From an uncultured Acetatifactor sp. (lineage in GTDB: Bacteria; Bacillota; Clostridia; Lachnospirales; Lachnospiraceae): 56,729 bases of DNA. The translations under genes and the position numbers were made by a program. The notes below the pieces were generated by a model, which did no database searches, was not told the origin of the DNA, and saw only the letters and a list, made by a program, of their open reading frames with translations. How positions within the stretch are numbered: position 1 is the first letter of the stretch; the number at the start of each line of letters is the position of its first letter. The stretch lies in NCBI GenBank assembly GCA_949840935.1, contig CATKXX010000019.1, positions 1 through 56,729 of the forward strand, read 5' to 3'. Below, piece by piece: positions 42,794 through 52,173 of this stretch.

Positions 42794-43870
42794 GTGGAAA
42801 AAGCAGTACAGCAAATGCCCAAAAAGAATTTGCTCAGTTCACAGATCGATCTGTCGAAATTTGAGAAGGCAACGGAGGAAGAGAAGCGCCAGCAGGATGT
42901 CATGAGTGAATCCACCACCTTTTTCAAGGATGGAATGAAGCGGCTGATGAAGAATCCCCTGGCTGTTGGCAGCATGATTTTCCTGATACTGGTGATACTG
43001 GTGATCATATTTGCGCCGATGATCGTCCCCTACGATTACGCGTCCATCAATACGGTTAACGGAGTCCGGGACAAAGGCGCCAAGAACATGAAACCTTTTG
43101 AGTATTCCGAGATGGAGCTGGAATATATGGCCCAGGGAGGCACCGTATTCCCCCACATCATGGGCACGGACGAACAGTGCCGTGATTATTTCATGCGTGT
43201 GGTATATGGCACGAGGGTATCCCTGTCGGTGGGATTAGTTGCCAGCGTAATGGTCTTGATTATCGGCCTGTTGTATGGTAGTATATCAGGGTATTTCGGA
43301 GGAAAAGTGGATCTGGTCATGATGCGGATCGTGGATATCATATATTCCCTGCCGGATCTGCTGATGGTGATCCTGCTGTCCGTGGTGCTGCAGGCAACCC
43401 TGGGCACAGCCCTGGAGGGAACCATACTTGCCAGGCTGGGTTCCAACCTGATCGCATTGTTTGTGGTGTATGCGCTGCTGTACTGGGTGGGTATGGCCCG
43501 TCTGGTGAGGGGGCAGATCCTGACCATCAAAAATAACGACTATGTGCTGGCGGCCAAGGCCACCGGTGCAAAGAGCGGCAGAATCATCAAGAAGCACATT
43601 ATCCCCAACTGCATCAGTGTCATCTTTATCTCCACTGCCCTGCAGGTGCCCTCCGCAATCTTTACCGAGAGCTATCTGAGCTTTTTGGGACTGGGTGTGG
43701 CGAACCCCATGCCTTCCCTGGGAAGCCTTGCGAACTACGCCAGAGGCGGATTGAACAGCTATCCCTACAAGCTGCTGTTCCCCGCCGTTGTGATCATTCT
43801 CATTGTGCTTTCCTTTAACCTTTTGGGCGATGGCCTGCGGGATGCCTTTGACCCCAAGCTGAAAAAGTAA
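42794..43870 (+). CDS. oppC: Oligopeptide ABC transporter permease OppC
   Basis: The second opp permease, 358 residues, with an extended cytoplasmic N-terminus, TM1 near residues 60-80, MGTDEQCRDYFMRVVYGTRVSL (the family MGTDxxGRD variant), and the EAA loop YVLAAKATGAKSGRIIKKHIIPN. It ends GDGLRDAFDPKLKK. I start at GTG 42794, with AGGAGG seven bases upstream; a GTG at 42761 is in frame but lacks a ribosome site and would add a Thr/Gly repeat stretch. An insert after TM1 (YAS..TVNGVRDKGAKNMKPF) is longer than in enteric OppC. Confidence 0.95.
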   Translation: MEKAVQQMPKKNLLSSQIDLSKFEKATEEEKRQQDVMSESTTFFKDGMKRLMKNPLAVGSMIFLILVILVIIFAPMIVPYDYASINTVNGVRDKGAKNMKPFEYSEMELEYMAQGGTVFPHIMGTDEQCRDYFMRVVYGTRVSLSVGLVASVMVLIIGLLYGSISGYFGGKVDLVMMRIVDIIYSLPDLLMVILLSVVLQATLGTALEGTILARLGSNLIALFVVYALLYWVGMARLVRGQILTIKNNDYVLAAKATGAKSGRIIKKHIIPNCISVIFISTALQVPSAIFTESYLSFLGLGVANPMPSLGSLANYARGGLNSYPYKLLFPAVVIILIVLSFNLLGDGLRDAFDPKLKK

Positions 43871-43957
43871 GTGGTCGTTGCAGGGAGGGATCATACCGGG
43901 AGGACGGTGTGCCCCAAGGATCGATAAGGCCGTGCAGACGGCGGAATGAGAGGGAAC

Positions 43958-44968
43958 ATGAGCGAAGAATATATTTTACAGGTAAAAGATCTGCATACAT
44001 CGTTTTATACGGATTCCGGCGAGGTGAAGGCTGTGAACGGCGTAAACTTTAATCTGGCGCCGGGGAAGATCCTGGGCATCGTGGGAGAGTCCGGTTCCGG
44101 GAAATCCGTTACCGCATATTCCATTATGCAGATTCTTGCCGATACCGGAAAGATCGTGTCCGGCCAGGTGCTCTACAAGGGGCAGGACATTACAAAGTTT
44201 GACAAGAAGCAGATGCACGGCTTCCGCGGGAAATGCTGCAGCATTATTTTCCAGGATCCCATGACCAGCCTGAACCCTGTGTATACCATCGGTAACCAGC
44301 TGATGGAGGCGATTCTGCTTCACACGGACAAGGATAAGAAGCAGGCGAAAGAGCGCGCTGTGGAAATGCTGGAGCTGGTGGGCGTCAATGAGCCTCAGAA
44401 GCGTATTAAGCAGTACCCCTATGAACTGTCCGGGGGCATGAGGCAGCGTGTGATGATTGCCATGGCGCTGGCCTGTGAGCCGGATATCCTGATTGCGGAT
44501 GAGCCTACTACGGCACTGGATGTGACCATACAGGCGCAGATCCTGGAGCTGATGCAGGAGCTGCAGAAGAAGATGGGTATGGCGATCATTATGGTGACCC
44601 ATGACCTGGGCGTGATCGCCAGTATGTGTGACGAGATCATTGTGATGTACGGCGGGCGCGTCTGTGAGAGAGGAACGGCCGAAGACATTTTTTACCGTTC
44701 GGGACATGAGTATACAAAGGGGCTTCTGCGTTCCATCCCCAGGCCCGACAGCGGCAAGGAGAGGCTGGTGCCCATTGCCGGTACCCCTATTAATCTGCTG
44801 AACCTGCCCAAAGGATGCGCTTTCTGTGCAAGATGCGACGAAGCCATGAAAATCTGTCTCACGGAGGTGCCTCCCCAGGTACAGATGCCGGACGGACATT
44901 ACGCTTCCTGCTGGCTGACCTATAAGAAGCAGATGGAAGAAGCAGGAGGTGCAGCAAATGAGCAGTGA
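43958..44968 (+). CDS. oppD: Oligopeptide ABC transporter ATPase OppD
   Basis: Walker [10 protein letters not shown]-loop [11 protein letters not shown], signature LSGGMRQR, Walker [14 protein letters not shown]-loop VTHDLGV. The C-terminal extension carries the four cysteines of the Opp iron-sulfur site ([14 protein letters not shown] and a last Cys in ASCWL). It powers the OppBC channel together with OppF. The ATG at 43958 gives [12 protein letters not shown], the family start; GAGGG is close (four bases), and the ATG at 43946 is an alternative. Overlaps oppF by eleven bases. Confidence 0.95.
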   Translation: MSEEYILQVKDLHTSFYTDSGEVKAVNGVNFNLAPGKILGIVGESGSGKSVTAYSIMQILADTGKIVSGQVLYKGQDITKFDKKQMHGFRGKCCSIIFQDPMTSLNPVYTIGNQLMEAILLHTDKDKKQAKERAVEMLELVGVNEPQKRIKQYPYELSGGMRQRVMIAMALACEPDILIADEPTTALDVTIQAQILELMQELQKKMGMAIIMVTHDLGVIASMCDEIIVMYGGRVCERGTAEDIFYRSGHEYTKGLLRSIPRPDSGKERLVPIAGTPINLLNLPKGCAFCARCDEAMKICLTEVPPQVQMPDGHYASCWLTYKKQMEEAGGAANEQ

Positions 44969-45920
44969 ATATCTGGTTGAAGTAAAGGATTTAAAGCAGT
45001 ACTTCCCTATTAAGACAGGCTTTTTCAAGACAACGCCCCTGAAGGCGGTGGACGGCGTGTCATTTGATATTAAACCCGGCGAGACACTGGGACTGGTGGG
45101 AGAGTCCGGCTGCGGAAAGACCACGGTGGGACGTTCCATCCTGAGATTATACGAACCTACCGGGGGCTCCGTCAAATATATGGGGGAGGAAATTACGGCG
45201 TCAAATATGCAGGAGCACCGCAAACATATGCAGATGGTGTTCCAGGATCCCTATTCTTCCCTGAATCCCCGGATGACGGTGGAGGATATTATCGGGGAGC
45301 CTTTGGATGTGCATAAGCTCTACAGCAGTAAGCAGGAGCGCCGGGAAAAGATTCTGGGGCTGATGGAGCTGGTGGGGCTGAACGCGGAACATGCCACCCG
45401 CTATGCTCACGAATTCTCCGGCGGACAGAGACAGCGTATCGGTATTGCAAGGGCGCTGGCGGTGGATCCTAAATTCATTGTCTGCGATGAGGCGGTCAGC
45501 GCGCTGGACGTGTCCATCCAGGCTCAGGTCATCAATATGTTTGAGGATTTGCAGGAGAAGCTGGGTGTGGCTTATCTGTTCATTGCCCATGACCTGCTGG
45601 TGGTGAAGCATATCTCAAACCGGATTGCCGTGATGTACCTGGGGAGAGTGGTGGAGATCGGGGAGGCGGATGAGGTGTATAATAATCCCCAGCATCCCTA
45701 TACCCAGTCGCTGCTCAGCGCAGTACCCATCCCGGATCCCATTATCGCGAAGAAGAGCCAGAGAATCGTGCTCACCGGTGATGTGCCAAGCCCTATGAAT
45801 ATGCCTTCCGGCTGTGCGTTCCGCACCCGGTGCCGTTTCGCCACAGAACAGTGTGCGCAGGAATGCCCGTCCCTGACAGAGAGGAAGAATGGCAGTCAGG
45901 TAGCGTGCTTTCATCAATAA
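44958..45920 (+). CDS. oppF: Oligopeptide ABC transporter ATPase OppF
   Basis: Walker A GESGCGKT, FQDPYSSLNPRMTV, signature FSGGQRQR, Walker B FIVCDEAVSALD (Ala replacing the usual Pro, as normal for OppF), H-loop IAHDLLV, and the C-terminal cysteine set CAFRTRCRFATEQCAQEC. The ATG at 44958 has AGGAGG eight bases upstream; the first bases lie within oppD, so the two subunits are translationally coupled. The binding protein gene follows after 66 bases. Confidence 0.95.
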   Translation: MSSEYLVEVKDLKQYFPIKTGFFKTTPLKAVDGVSFDIKPGETLGLVGESGCGKTTVGRSILRLYEPTGGSVKYMGEEITASNMQEHRKHMQMVFQDPYSSLNPRMTVEDIIGEPLDVHKLYSSKQERREKILGLMELVGLNAEHATRYAHEFSGGQRQRIGIARALAVDPKFIVCDEAVSALDVSIQAQVINMFEDLQEKLGVAYLFIAHDLLVVKHISNRIAVMYLGRVVEIGEADEVYNNPQHPYTQSLLSAVPIPDPIIAKKSQRIVLTGDVPSPMNMPSGCAFRTRCRFATEQCAQECPSLTERKNGSQVACFHQ

Positions 45921-45986
45921 GCTAATACCAAATGGCAACATTTGATATTATATAGATCCAAGCGGAAAAATAAGGAGGAAATTATT

Positions 45987-47792
45987 ATGAAGAAATTTAC
46001 CGCAGTTTCAATGGCGCTTGTATTGTCCTTCGGTATCCTTACCGGATGCGGCGGCGACAATAATGCAAGTACCCCCCCCAGTTCGGATAACCAGGCTTCC
46101 GGTTCCCAGGATTCCGGCAGCCAGGCTGCAGGCTCCCAGGACGCAGGCAGTGACAGCCAGGCTTCCGGGCTTGATATTTCGGAGGAGGATGCAGTAGATC
46201 CTCACAATTGGGGAACCTATGACGACCTGATCAGCGAGATCAGAACCACCACTGACTTTGTGAAACGTGAGGAGCTGATGCATCAGGCGGAAGATATGCT
46301 TATGGATACAGGAGCACTTCTTCCCCTTTACTACTATAATGACGTATATATGCAGAAGGACTACGTGACCAATGTCTATTCCAATCTGTTTGGTTATAAG
46401 TTCTTCCAGTTTGCAAAGACAAATGGCGACACTCTGAGACTGAATATCGGAAGTGAGCCTGACAAGCTGGATCCCGCCCTGAACAGCTCTGTGGACGGTG
46501 CATGTCTGGCAGTAAACAGCTTCGCAGGCCTGTATACCTATGATAATAATGGTAATGTGGTTCCTGACCTGGCGGCTGAGGAGCAGGTAAGCGAGGACGG
46601 CCTGACCTATACCCTGCCTCTTATCCCTGATCTGAAGTGGTCTGACGGTTCCGAGTTGAATGCCAATGATTTTGTTTATTCCTGGAATCGTGCCGTTGAT
46701 CCCAATACCGGCGCAGACTATGCATACATGTTTGATGTGATCGCAAGAAATGACGACGGCACCCTGAAGGTTACGGCAAGTGAGGATGCACAGTCCCTGA
46801 CCATCGAGCTGGCGGCTCCCTGTGCATATTTTAACGAGCTTCTGGCATTCCCTGCATATTTCCCTGTAAAACAGTCCGAGGTAGAGGGAGCGGCTGACTG
46901 GCAGACCAACCCCGGCGCATGGGCACAGGAGGCAGGATTTATCACGAACGGCCCCTACACCCTGTCTGCATGGACGCATGACGAGAGCATGACCTATGTG
47001 AAGAACCCCAACTACCACAGGGCTGACGAGGTGGAGGTCGGGACTCTGCAGTTCATGCTGAGTGATGATGATACAGCTATCTTTGCGGCATACAATGCAG
47101 GTAACCTTGACTTTATCGACACGGTTCCCACCGATGAGATTCAGTCCCTGCTCAGTAATCCTGAATTCTGCATTGTTGACCAGTTGGGTACTTACTATGT
47201 AAGCTTTAACGTAAACAGCCCTCTGTTTGAGGGAAAGACCAACGCACAGGCTAACGCAATGAGAAGGGCATTCGCTCTGCTGGTTGACCGTGATTACATC
47301 TGTGAGAACATTGGCCAGACCGGACAGAAGCCCGCTAACAGCTTTATTCCCATCGGTATGGCGGACGGCCACGGCGGCGTGTTCAAGGAGAATGACGCGG
47401 AATATACCTTTGCGGATGAGGCAAGTGTGGGTTACTTTGATCCCGTATGGTCCCAGGAGAATGTAGACCAGGCAATCGCTCTGTTGGAGTATGCAGGCTA
47501 CAAGTTTGAGAACGGAAAGCTTTCCGCTGAGACTCCTATCTCCTTCGAGTACCTGACCAACAATACCTCCGGCCACGTGGCAATCGCTGAAGCGCTTCAG
47601 CAGGATTTCAGTGAGATCGGCGTGAATATGACCATCAACAGCATTGACTGGGCCGTATTCCTGAATGAGAGAAAAGAAGGTAACTACGATATCGCCCGCA
47701 ACGGTTGGATTGCAGACTTCAGCGATCCTATCAACATGCTGGAGATGTGGACTACCGATTCCGGTAATAATGACTGCCAGTTTGGCAAATAA
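45987..47792 (+). CDS. oppA: Oligopeptide-binding lipoprotein OppA, apparently circularly permuted
   Basis: A 601-residue substrate-binding lipoprotein: signal peptide with lipobox LTGC (Cys21) and a Ser/Gln/Gly linker. Residues 75-143 (YDDLISEIRTTTD, HQAEDMLMD, PLYYYNDVYMQK, FGYKFFQFA) are the segment that normally forms the extreme C-terminus of clostridial OppA. Only then, at about 147, does the usual mature N-terminus begin (DTLRLNIGSEPDKLDPAL). The protein then runs through the whole fold and stops at NNDCQFGK, just where the normal protein would continue into that tail. All expected parts seem present but in rotated order. AAGGAGGA seven bases before the ATG fixes the start. Last gene of opp, closed by a strong terminator. 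Confidence 0.85.
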   Translation: MKKFTAVSMALVLSFGILTGCGGDNNASTPPSSDNQASGSQDSGSQAAGSQDAGSDSQASGLDISEEDAVDPHNWGTYDDLISEIRTTTDFVKREELMHQAEDMLMDTGALLPLYYYNDVYMQKDYVTNVYSNLFGYKFFQFAKTNGDTLRLNIGSEPDKLDPALNSSVDGACLAVNSFAGLYTYDNNGNVVPDLAAEEQVSEDGLTYTLPLIPDLKWSDGSELNANDFVYSWNRAVDPNTGADYAYMFDVIARNDDGTLKVTASEDAQSLTIELAAPCAYFNELLAFPAYFPVKQSEVEGAADWQTNPGAWAQEAGFITNGPYTLSAWTHDESMTYVKNPNYHRADEVEVGTLQFMLSDDDTAIFAAYNAGNLDFIDTVPTDEIQSLLSNPEFCIVDQLGTYYVSFNVNSPLFEGKTNAQANAMRRAFALLVDRDYICENIGQTGQKPANSFIPIGMADGHGGVFKENDAEYTFADEASVGYFDPVWSQENVDQAIALLEYAGYKFENGKLSAETPISFEYLTNNTSGHVAIAEALQQDFSEIGVNMTINSIDWAVFLNERKEGNYDIARNGWIADFSDPINMLEMWTTDSGNNDCQFGK

Positions 47793-47819
47793 ATCAATTC
47801 AAAAATCCGTTTGGTGATA

Positions 47820-47847
47820 AACCCGGCTGCGTAAGCGGCCGGGTTTT
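47820..47847 (+). terminator. Terminator of the opp operon
   Basis: AACCCGGCTGC and GCGGCCGGGTT pair across a four-base GTAA loop, followed by TTTT. It lies 28 bases after the oppA stop. Confidence 0.92.
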
Positions 47848-47885
47848 AATATTGCTGTATAAATCTATCTTTTTAAAATAACAGC

Positions 47886-47914
47886 TTGCCTTTTTGTACC
47901 ATTTATGGTAACAT
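47886..47914 (+). promoter_or_regulatory. Promoter of secG
   Basis: TTGCCT (47886-47891) and TAACAT (47909-47914) are 17 bases apart, immediately before the secG ribosome site. Confidence 0.6.
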
Positions 47915-47943
47915 AATATCTGCTTAACATTAGGAGGTGTGAA

Positions 47944-48183
47944 ATGGGAGTATTGAGGACAATCATCACAGTCGTTTTTATATTGGTATGTATAGCACTC
48001 ACAGTGTTGGTATTGATGCAGGAAGGAAAGTCGGCGGGCCTGGGTTCCATCGGCGGCGCGGCGGAGACTTATTGGGGCAAGAACAAGGGACGCTCCATGG
48101 AAGGGCTTCTGGTAAAGCTGACCAAGATTCTGGCCGTATTATTTATGGTCATTGCGGCAATACTGAATCTGAATGTATTTTAA
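47944..48183 (+). CDS. secG: Preprotein translocase subunit SecG
   Basis: A 79-residue protein with two TM segments separated by the SecG loop: LMQEGKSAGLGSIGG and the Tyr-Trp-Gly-Lys-Asn turn, then a Lys-rich start of TM2. It assists SecYE in protein export. TAGGAGG precedes the ATG. The order secG-rnr-smpB-ssrA is the conserved Firmicute arrangement and supports the call. Confidence 0.95.
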   Translation: MGVLRTIITVVFILVCIALTVLVLMQEGKSAGLGSIGGAAETYWGKNKGRSMEGLLVKLTKILAVLFMVIAAILNLNVF

Positions 48184-48207
48184 GGATACAAAAGGGAATT
48201 CTCTTTC

Positions 48208-48246
48208 AGAAAACACTCTTGTGGCTGTCACGAGGGTGTTTTCTTT
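48208..48246 (+). terminator. Hairpin between secG and rnr
   Basis: AGAAAACACTCTTGTG (48208-48223) pairs with CACGAGGGTGTTTTCT (48229-48244) over 16 positions with one wobble, followed by TTG. It ends eight bases before the rnr ribosome site. Terminator or partial attenuator; rnr has no other visible promoter, so read-through is likely. Confidence 0.75.
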
Positions 48247-48266
48247 GTATCACAGGAAAGAATTGT

Positions 48267-50447
48267 ATGGAGGTTGATTTGGATAAGTTTGACAAAAGGA
48301 AGAAAGTAATATGTGACCTGGTGAATGACCCGCTCTATGTCCCTATGAAGGAAAAGGAGCTGGCGGCCTTTCTTCAGGTTGCGAGGGAAGACAGGGAAGA
48401 ATTGAGAGCGGTGCTCCAGGCGCTCCTGGCGGAAGGAAGGCTGACGCTCACCATAAAGGGAAAGTATATGAAAGCAGACGGAAGTGTGCTGACGGGAACC
48501 TTTATCAGTAATGCCAAAGGGTTTGGCTTTGTGGAGATCGAGGGGCGTGAGGAAGATCTGTTTATTCCGGAGGACAAGACCGGGGGAGCCTTCCACAAGG
48601 ATACGGTGCAGGTATCGCTGCTTCCCGGACATTCCGGGAGACGCCAGGAGGCCCAGGTGATCAGAGTCATTGCCAGGGGAATGACCCAGGTGGTGGGGAC
48701 TTTTGAACGGACCAGGGAGAATTTTGGTTTTGTGGTGCCCGATAACAATAAGCTGGCACAGGATATCTTCGTCCCCAAGGAGCGCTCCAAAGGGGCTGTG
48801 GACGGGCATAAGGTGGTGGTGGAGATTACGGATTACGGAACCAGCCTGCGAAACCCGGAGGGGAAAGTGGTGGAGATCCTGGGACATGTGAATGATCCCG
48901 GCGTGGATATCATGTCCATTGTAAGAGGGTATGAGCTTCCGGTAGAATTCTCCGAGAAGGTCATGAATCAGGCGGAGCGGGTCTCCCGGGAGGTTTCTGC
49001 GGCGGACTGTGAAGGAAGACGGGATTTGCGCAATCTGGATATGGTCACTATTGACGGGGAGGATGCCAAGGACTTGGATGATGCGGTGAGCCTGTCCTTT
49101 GACGGCGAAAAGTACTGCCTGGGTGTCCATATTGCGGACGTCTCCAATTATGTACAGGAAAATTCCGCCCTGGACAGGGAGGCGTTCAAGCGGGGGACAA
49201 GCGTGTATCTGGTAGATCGTGTGATCCCCATGCTGCCTCACGTGTTGTCCAATGGAATCTGCTCCCTGAACGCCGGGGCGGACAGGCTGGCCCTGAGCTG
49301 CCTGATGACTGTGGACAGACAGGGGAATATCACGGATTATGAAATCTGTGAGTCCGTGATACAGGTGAATCAGAGAATGTCTTATAACCAGGTGAAGGCC
49401 ATGCTGGAGGATGGGACGCTGGTGGAGAGGGATGAAGCCTACAGGCAGTATGAGGGGCTGTATCCCATGTTCCTGCTGATGAAGGAGCTGTCCGCGCTGT
49501 TGCGTCAGAAGCGCAGGGCGCGGGGATCCATAGATTTTGACTTTCCGGAGTGTAAGATCGTCCTGGATAAGGAGGGGCACCCCGCGGAGATAAAAGCGTA
49601 TGAGAGAAATGTAGCCACGGATATCATAGAGGATTTCATGCTGGCGGCCAACGAGACAGTGGCCCAGCACTTTTACTGGATGGAGCTGCCCTTTGTGTAC
49701 CGTGTCCATGACGTCCCGGACGAGGACAGGATTTTAAAGCTGTCTACTTTTATCAATAATTTCGGTTATTATATGAAGTCCATTGGAAGGGCGAAGGCAA
49801 AGGTAAGTAACGAGGAGATCCATCCCAAGGAAATCCAGAAGCTGTTGGCGAAGGTTGCGGGGACGCCGGAGGAAGCCCTGATCAGCAGACTGGCGCTGCG
49901 CAGCATGAAGCAGGCAAAGTACAGCATAGAATGTACGGGGCACTTTGGCCTGGCCTGCCAGTATTACTGTCATTTCACTTCCCCCATCAGGCGGTATCCT
50001 GACCTGCAGATCCACCGTATCATCAGGGAACAGCTCCGGGGCAGGCTGGGGGAGGAGAGGATTCACCACTACCGGGAAATCCTGCCGGAGGTGGCGAAGC
50101 ACTCCTCCGAGACGGAGCGGCGGGCCGATGAGGCGGAGCGGGAGACGGATAAGCTGAAAAAAGTGGAATACATGGAAGAACACCTGGACGAATGCTTTGA
50201 TGGGGTAATCTCCGGAGTCACCGCCTGGGGTATTTACGTGGAGCTCCCCAACACGATAGAGGGCCTGGTTCATGTGTCCAGGCTTCCCGGCGATTACTTT
50301 TATTTTGATGAAGAAAAATATGAGATGGTGGGAGAGGCCACAGGGAAGGCGTATAAGCTGGGAATGCCGGTGAGGGTGCGCGTGGAGGGCTGCGACAGGT
50401 TCAACCGCACCATTGATTTCGGGATGGAACCTGCGGACGGTGAATAG
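48267..50447 (+). CDS. rnr: Ribonuclease R
   Basis: A 3'-5' exoribonuclease that degrades structured RNA and cooperates with tmRNA-SmpB in removing defective messages. Domain order: N-terminal winged helix, two cold-shock domains ([25 protein letters not shown]), RNB catalytic domain with [17 protein letters not shown] (catalytic aspartates) and [12 protein letters not shown], then a C-terminal S1 domain ([16 protein letters not shown]). The length of 726 residues is typical. AGGAAAG lies six bases before the ATG at 48267; a longer reading back into secG is rejected. The Lys-rich tail of enteric RNase R is absent. Confidence 0.96.
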   Translation: MEVDLDKFDKRKKVICDLVNDPLYVPMKEKELAAFLQVAREDREELRAVLQALLAEGRLTLTIKGKYMKADGSVLTGTFISNAKGFGFVEIEGREEDLFIPEDKTGGAFHKDTVQVSLLPGHSGRRQEAQVIRVIARGMTQVVGTFERTRENFGFVVPDNNKLAQDIFVPKERSKGAVDGHKVVVEITDYGTSLRNPEGKVVEILGHVNDPGVDIMSIVRGYELPVEFSEKVMNQAERVSREVSAADCEGRRDLRNLDMVTIDGEDAKDLDDAVSLSFDGEKYCLGVHIADVSNYVQENSALDREAFKRGTSVYLVDRVIPMLPHVLSNGICSLNAGADRLALSCLMTVDRQGNITDYEICESVIQVNQRMSYNQVKAMLEDGTLVERDEAYRQYEGLYPMFLLMKELSALLRQKRRARGSIDFDFPECKIVLDKEGHPAEIKAYERNVATDIIEDFMLAANETVAQHFYWMELPFVYRVHDVPDEDRILKLSTFINNFGYYMKSIGRAKAKVSNEEIHPKEIQKLLAKVAGTPEEALISRLALRSMKQAKYSIECTGHFGLACQYYCHFTSPIRRYPDLQIHRIIREQLRGRLGEERIHHYREILPEVAKHSSETERRADEAERETDKLKKVEYMEEHLDECFDGVISGVTAWGIYVELPNTIEGLVHVSRLPGDYFYFDEEKYEMVGEATGKAYKLGMPVRVRVEGCDRFNRTIDFGMEPADGE

Positions 50448-50485
50448 GATTTGCGCAGAAAAACAGCGCGGGAATGGGGGTAAAT

Positions 50486-50953
50486 ATGGCGGCAAAAAAA
50501 GAATCACAGAAGCTCATCGCCAACAACAAGAAGGCGTATCATGACTATTTTATAGATGAAACCTATGAGGCAGGGGTGGCGCTCCACGGCACGGAGGTAA
50601 AATCCATGCGCATGGGAAAGTGCAGCGTCAAGGAATCCTTCATCCGCATTGAGAACGGGGAAGTATTTGTGTATGGCATGCATGTCAGCCCTTATGAGAA
50701 GGGAAATATTTTCAATAAAGATCCTCTTCGGGTGAAAAAGCTGCTCCTGCATAAATATGAGATCAATAAACTGGCCGGCAAGGTGGCGGAAAAGGGCTAT
50801 ACGCTTGTGCCCCTGCAGGTATATTTCAGGGACGGAAAGGTAAAAGTAGAAATAGGGCTGGCACGGGGTAAGAAGCTCTATGACAAGCGCCAGGACATCG
50901 CGAAGAAGGATCAGCGCAGGGAGGCGGAGAGAGAATTTAAGCAGAAATTCTGA
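50486..50953 (+). CDS. smpB: SsrA-binding protein SmpB
   Basis: Binds tmRNA and carries it to stalled ribosomes. Hallmarks: [29 protein letters not shown], the [17 protein letters not shown] strand and the basic tail [22 protein letters not shown]. The length (155) is usual. The ATG at 50486 gives [12 protein letters not shown] with a GGGGGT run five bases upstream; the ATG at 50474 is in frame but less likely. Located directly before ssrA, its RNA partner. Confidence 0.96.
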   Translation: MAAKKESQKLIANNKKAYHDYFIDETYEAGVALHGTEVKSMRMGKCSVKESFIRIENGEVFVYGMHVSPYEKGNIFNKDPLRVKKLLLHKYEINKLAGKVAEKGYTLVPLQVYFRDGKVKVEIGLARGKKLYDKRQDIAKKDQRREAEREFKQKF

Positions 50954-50978
50954 ACCGAAAATTTGCACCGGGGTACTA

Positions 50979-51007
50979 TTGACAGCGGAATGTTCATCCG
51001 ATATACT
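50979..51007 (+). promoter_or_regulatory. ssrA promoter
   Basis: TTGACA (50979-50984), exactly 17 bases, then TATACT (51002-51007): near-consensus, as expected for an abundant RNA. The start would fall 5' of the mature tmRNA end at about 51052, leaving a short precursor leader. Confidence 0.9.
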
Positions 51008-51051
51008 AAGCAGTAAAGAGGTAAAACTCAGGTAAAAACCTGAACCCATCC

Positions 51052-51446
51052 GGGGTAGTAAAGGTTTCGACAGGGGTCTTGCAGCTGGAGAAGCTATCCG
51101 TTGCGACACGTTAAACGCAAAACTAAACTAAACGCTGAAGATAATAATCAGTTAGCATTCGCAGCTTAATCTGATTCGTCAGATTTGCTGTGGGTGACGC
51201 TGCCTCAGGCAGCTTGTCCGCTCCGGGGCACTCACACTCCGGAATCCGGGCATCGACTCTGTGAGAAACGACACGTGTTAAGCTTTGCGCACGCGGGCGT
51301 ATTATGAAGCTACCGGGCAGCCTGGAGAGTCTGTTCTCCCGGCTGTGAGGAAACAGGGCGGATAAGGCCGTCCAAAATAACAGACTATGATAGTAGAAGT
51401 ACAGGGAATAGGCTTTTGGACACGGGTTCGACTCCCGTCTACTCCA
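51052..51446 (+). ncRNA. ssrA: Transfer-messenger RNA
   Basis: The 5' end GGGGTAGTAAAGGTTTCGACAGGG matches tmRNA, and GGGGTAG pairs with CTACTCC at the 3' end to form the acceptor stem; GGTTCGACTCCC is the T-arm. The tag frame ends with codons for EDNNQLAFAA and TAA at 51167-51169, a degradation tag ending in AA. The resume codon is not certain from sequence alone. The CCA end is not fully encoded (CTCCATTC), so it would be added after transcription. Works with the upstream SmpB to release stalled ribosomes. It is slightly long (about 395 bases). Confidence 0.95.
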
Positions 51447-51466
51447 TTCTCAGCAATAGCATTTTA

Positions 51467-51505
51467 AAGAATGTCCGAAAATGCGATGTTTTGGGCATTC
51501 TTTTT
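51467..51505 (+). terminator. ssrA terminator
   Basis: AAGAATGTCC (51467-51476) pairs with GGGCATTCTT (51493-51502) with one wobble and runs into TTTTT. Its T run ends six bases before the ribosome site of the next gene. Confidence 0.88.
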
Positions 51506-51524
51506 ACTTAAAGGAGGCGGCAGT

Positions 51525-52088
51525 TTGGAAAATTCGGAGGAAAAGCGCCTGATGGGAGGCTTCCTGTTCCTGACGGAGAAGGAGGCAAAGCTGGCGGAGG
51601 CAGAACGAAAGAAAATAGCGTATCTGGAATCAAAGGTGGATTATTCCAGGCCGGAGGATATCCTGTATATTTATGATAAAACCATACAGGAGAATGTGTT
51701 CTGTACCCCTGTGGGCATGATGTATCTGAAGCATATGCAGGAATATCTTCTGGAACAGAAAGGCATTGACCCGGCTTCTGTGGCGGCAATCCCCTTGAAC
51801 AGCACATTCCAGGAATATGGAAAGGCCCAGACTGCAAAGGAAAAGTTGCAGTCTAAGCATGATCAGGAGATGGGCGCAAAGAAATCACAGCTTGCGGTCT
51901 CTATTATTTTGAATCTGCTCCTGGCTCTTGCCATGGTTGCCATGTTTATTATTTCCCTGAACAGCGAAAACCCTAATATTATTAATTATAAGCGTGCGAT
52001 CACTGACCAGTATGCGACATGGGAGCAGGAGCTGACAGAGCGTGAGAGTGTGATCAGGGAGAGGGAAAGGGAATTAATGATAGAATAA
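51525..52088 (+). CDS. Uncharacterised single-TM protein, TTG start
   Basis: I do not recognise this 187-residue protein. AAGGAGG lies seven bases before a TTG at 51525, which gives MENSEEKRLMGGF; the longer frame would begin inside the ssrA terminator. It has a charged N-terminal half (KEAKLAEAERKKIAYLESK), a central KEKLQSKHDQE helix, a TM at about 123-145 and a Glu/Arg-rich tail of about 40 residues with coiled-coil potential. The layout (cytoplasmic domain, one TM, outer coil or the reverse) suggests a small scaffold or stress-related membrane protein, without further evidence. The two-component genes follow after 85 bases. Confidence 0.75.
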   Translation: MENSEEKRLMGGFLFLTEKEAKLAEAERKKIAYLESKVDYSRPEDILYIYDKTIQENVFCTPVGMMYLKHMQEYLLEQKGIDPASVAAIPLNSTFQEYGKAQTAKEKLQSKHDQEMGAKKSQLAVSIILNLLLALAMVAMFIISLNSENPNIINYKRAITDQYATWEQELTERESVIRERERELMIE

Positions 52089-52090
52089 TT

Positions 52091-52122
52091 TTCACAGAAT
52101 TAACATAAATTTCGATTATACT
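52091..52122 (+). promoter_or_regulatory. Possible promoter and binding repeats of the two-component operon
   Basis: TATACT at 52117-52122 is a plausible -10. Upstream, TTCACA (52091) and TTAACA (52100) repeat nine bases apart where OmpR-class regulators often bind; no well-spaced -35 is present, consistent with activator dependence. Weak evidence. Confidence 0.35.
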
Positions 52123-52173
52123 GTACTTATATTTTGTTCATATATGGATTATGTGACGGAGGTACAAGTCATA

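Noticed and set aside
46008..47576. Open frame of 522 codons antisense to oppA, and one of 466 codons antisense to the DUF342 gene (27157-28557)
   Set aside because: Long antisense frames arise from codon bias in these genes. Neither has a ribosome site, a family motif or a promoter.
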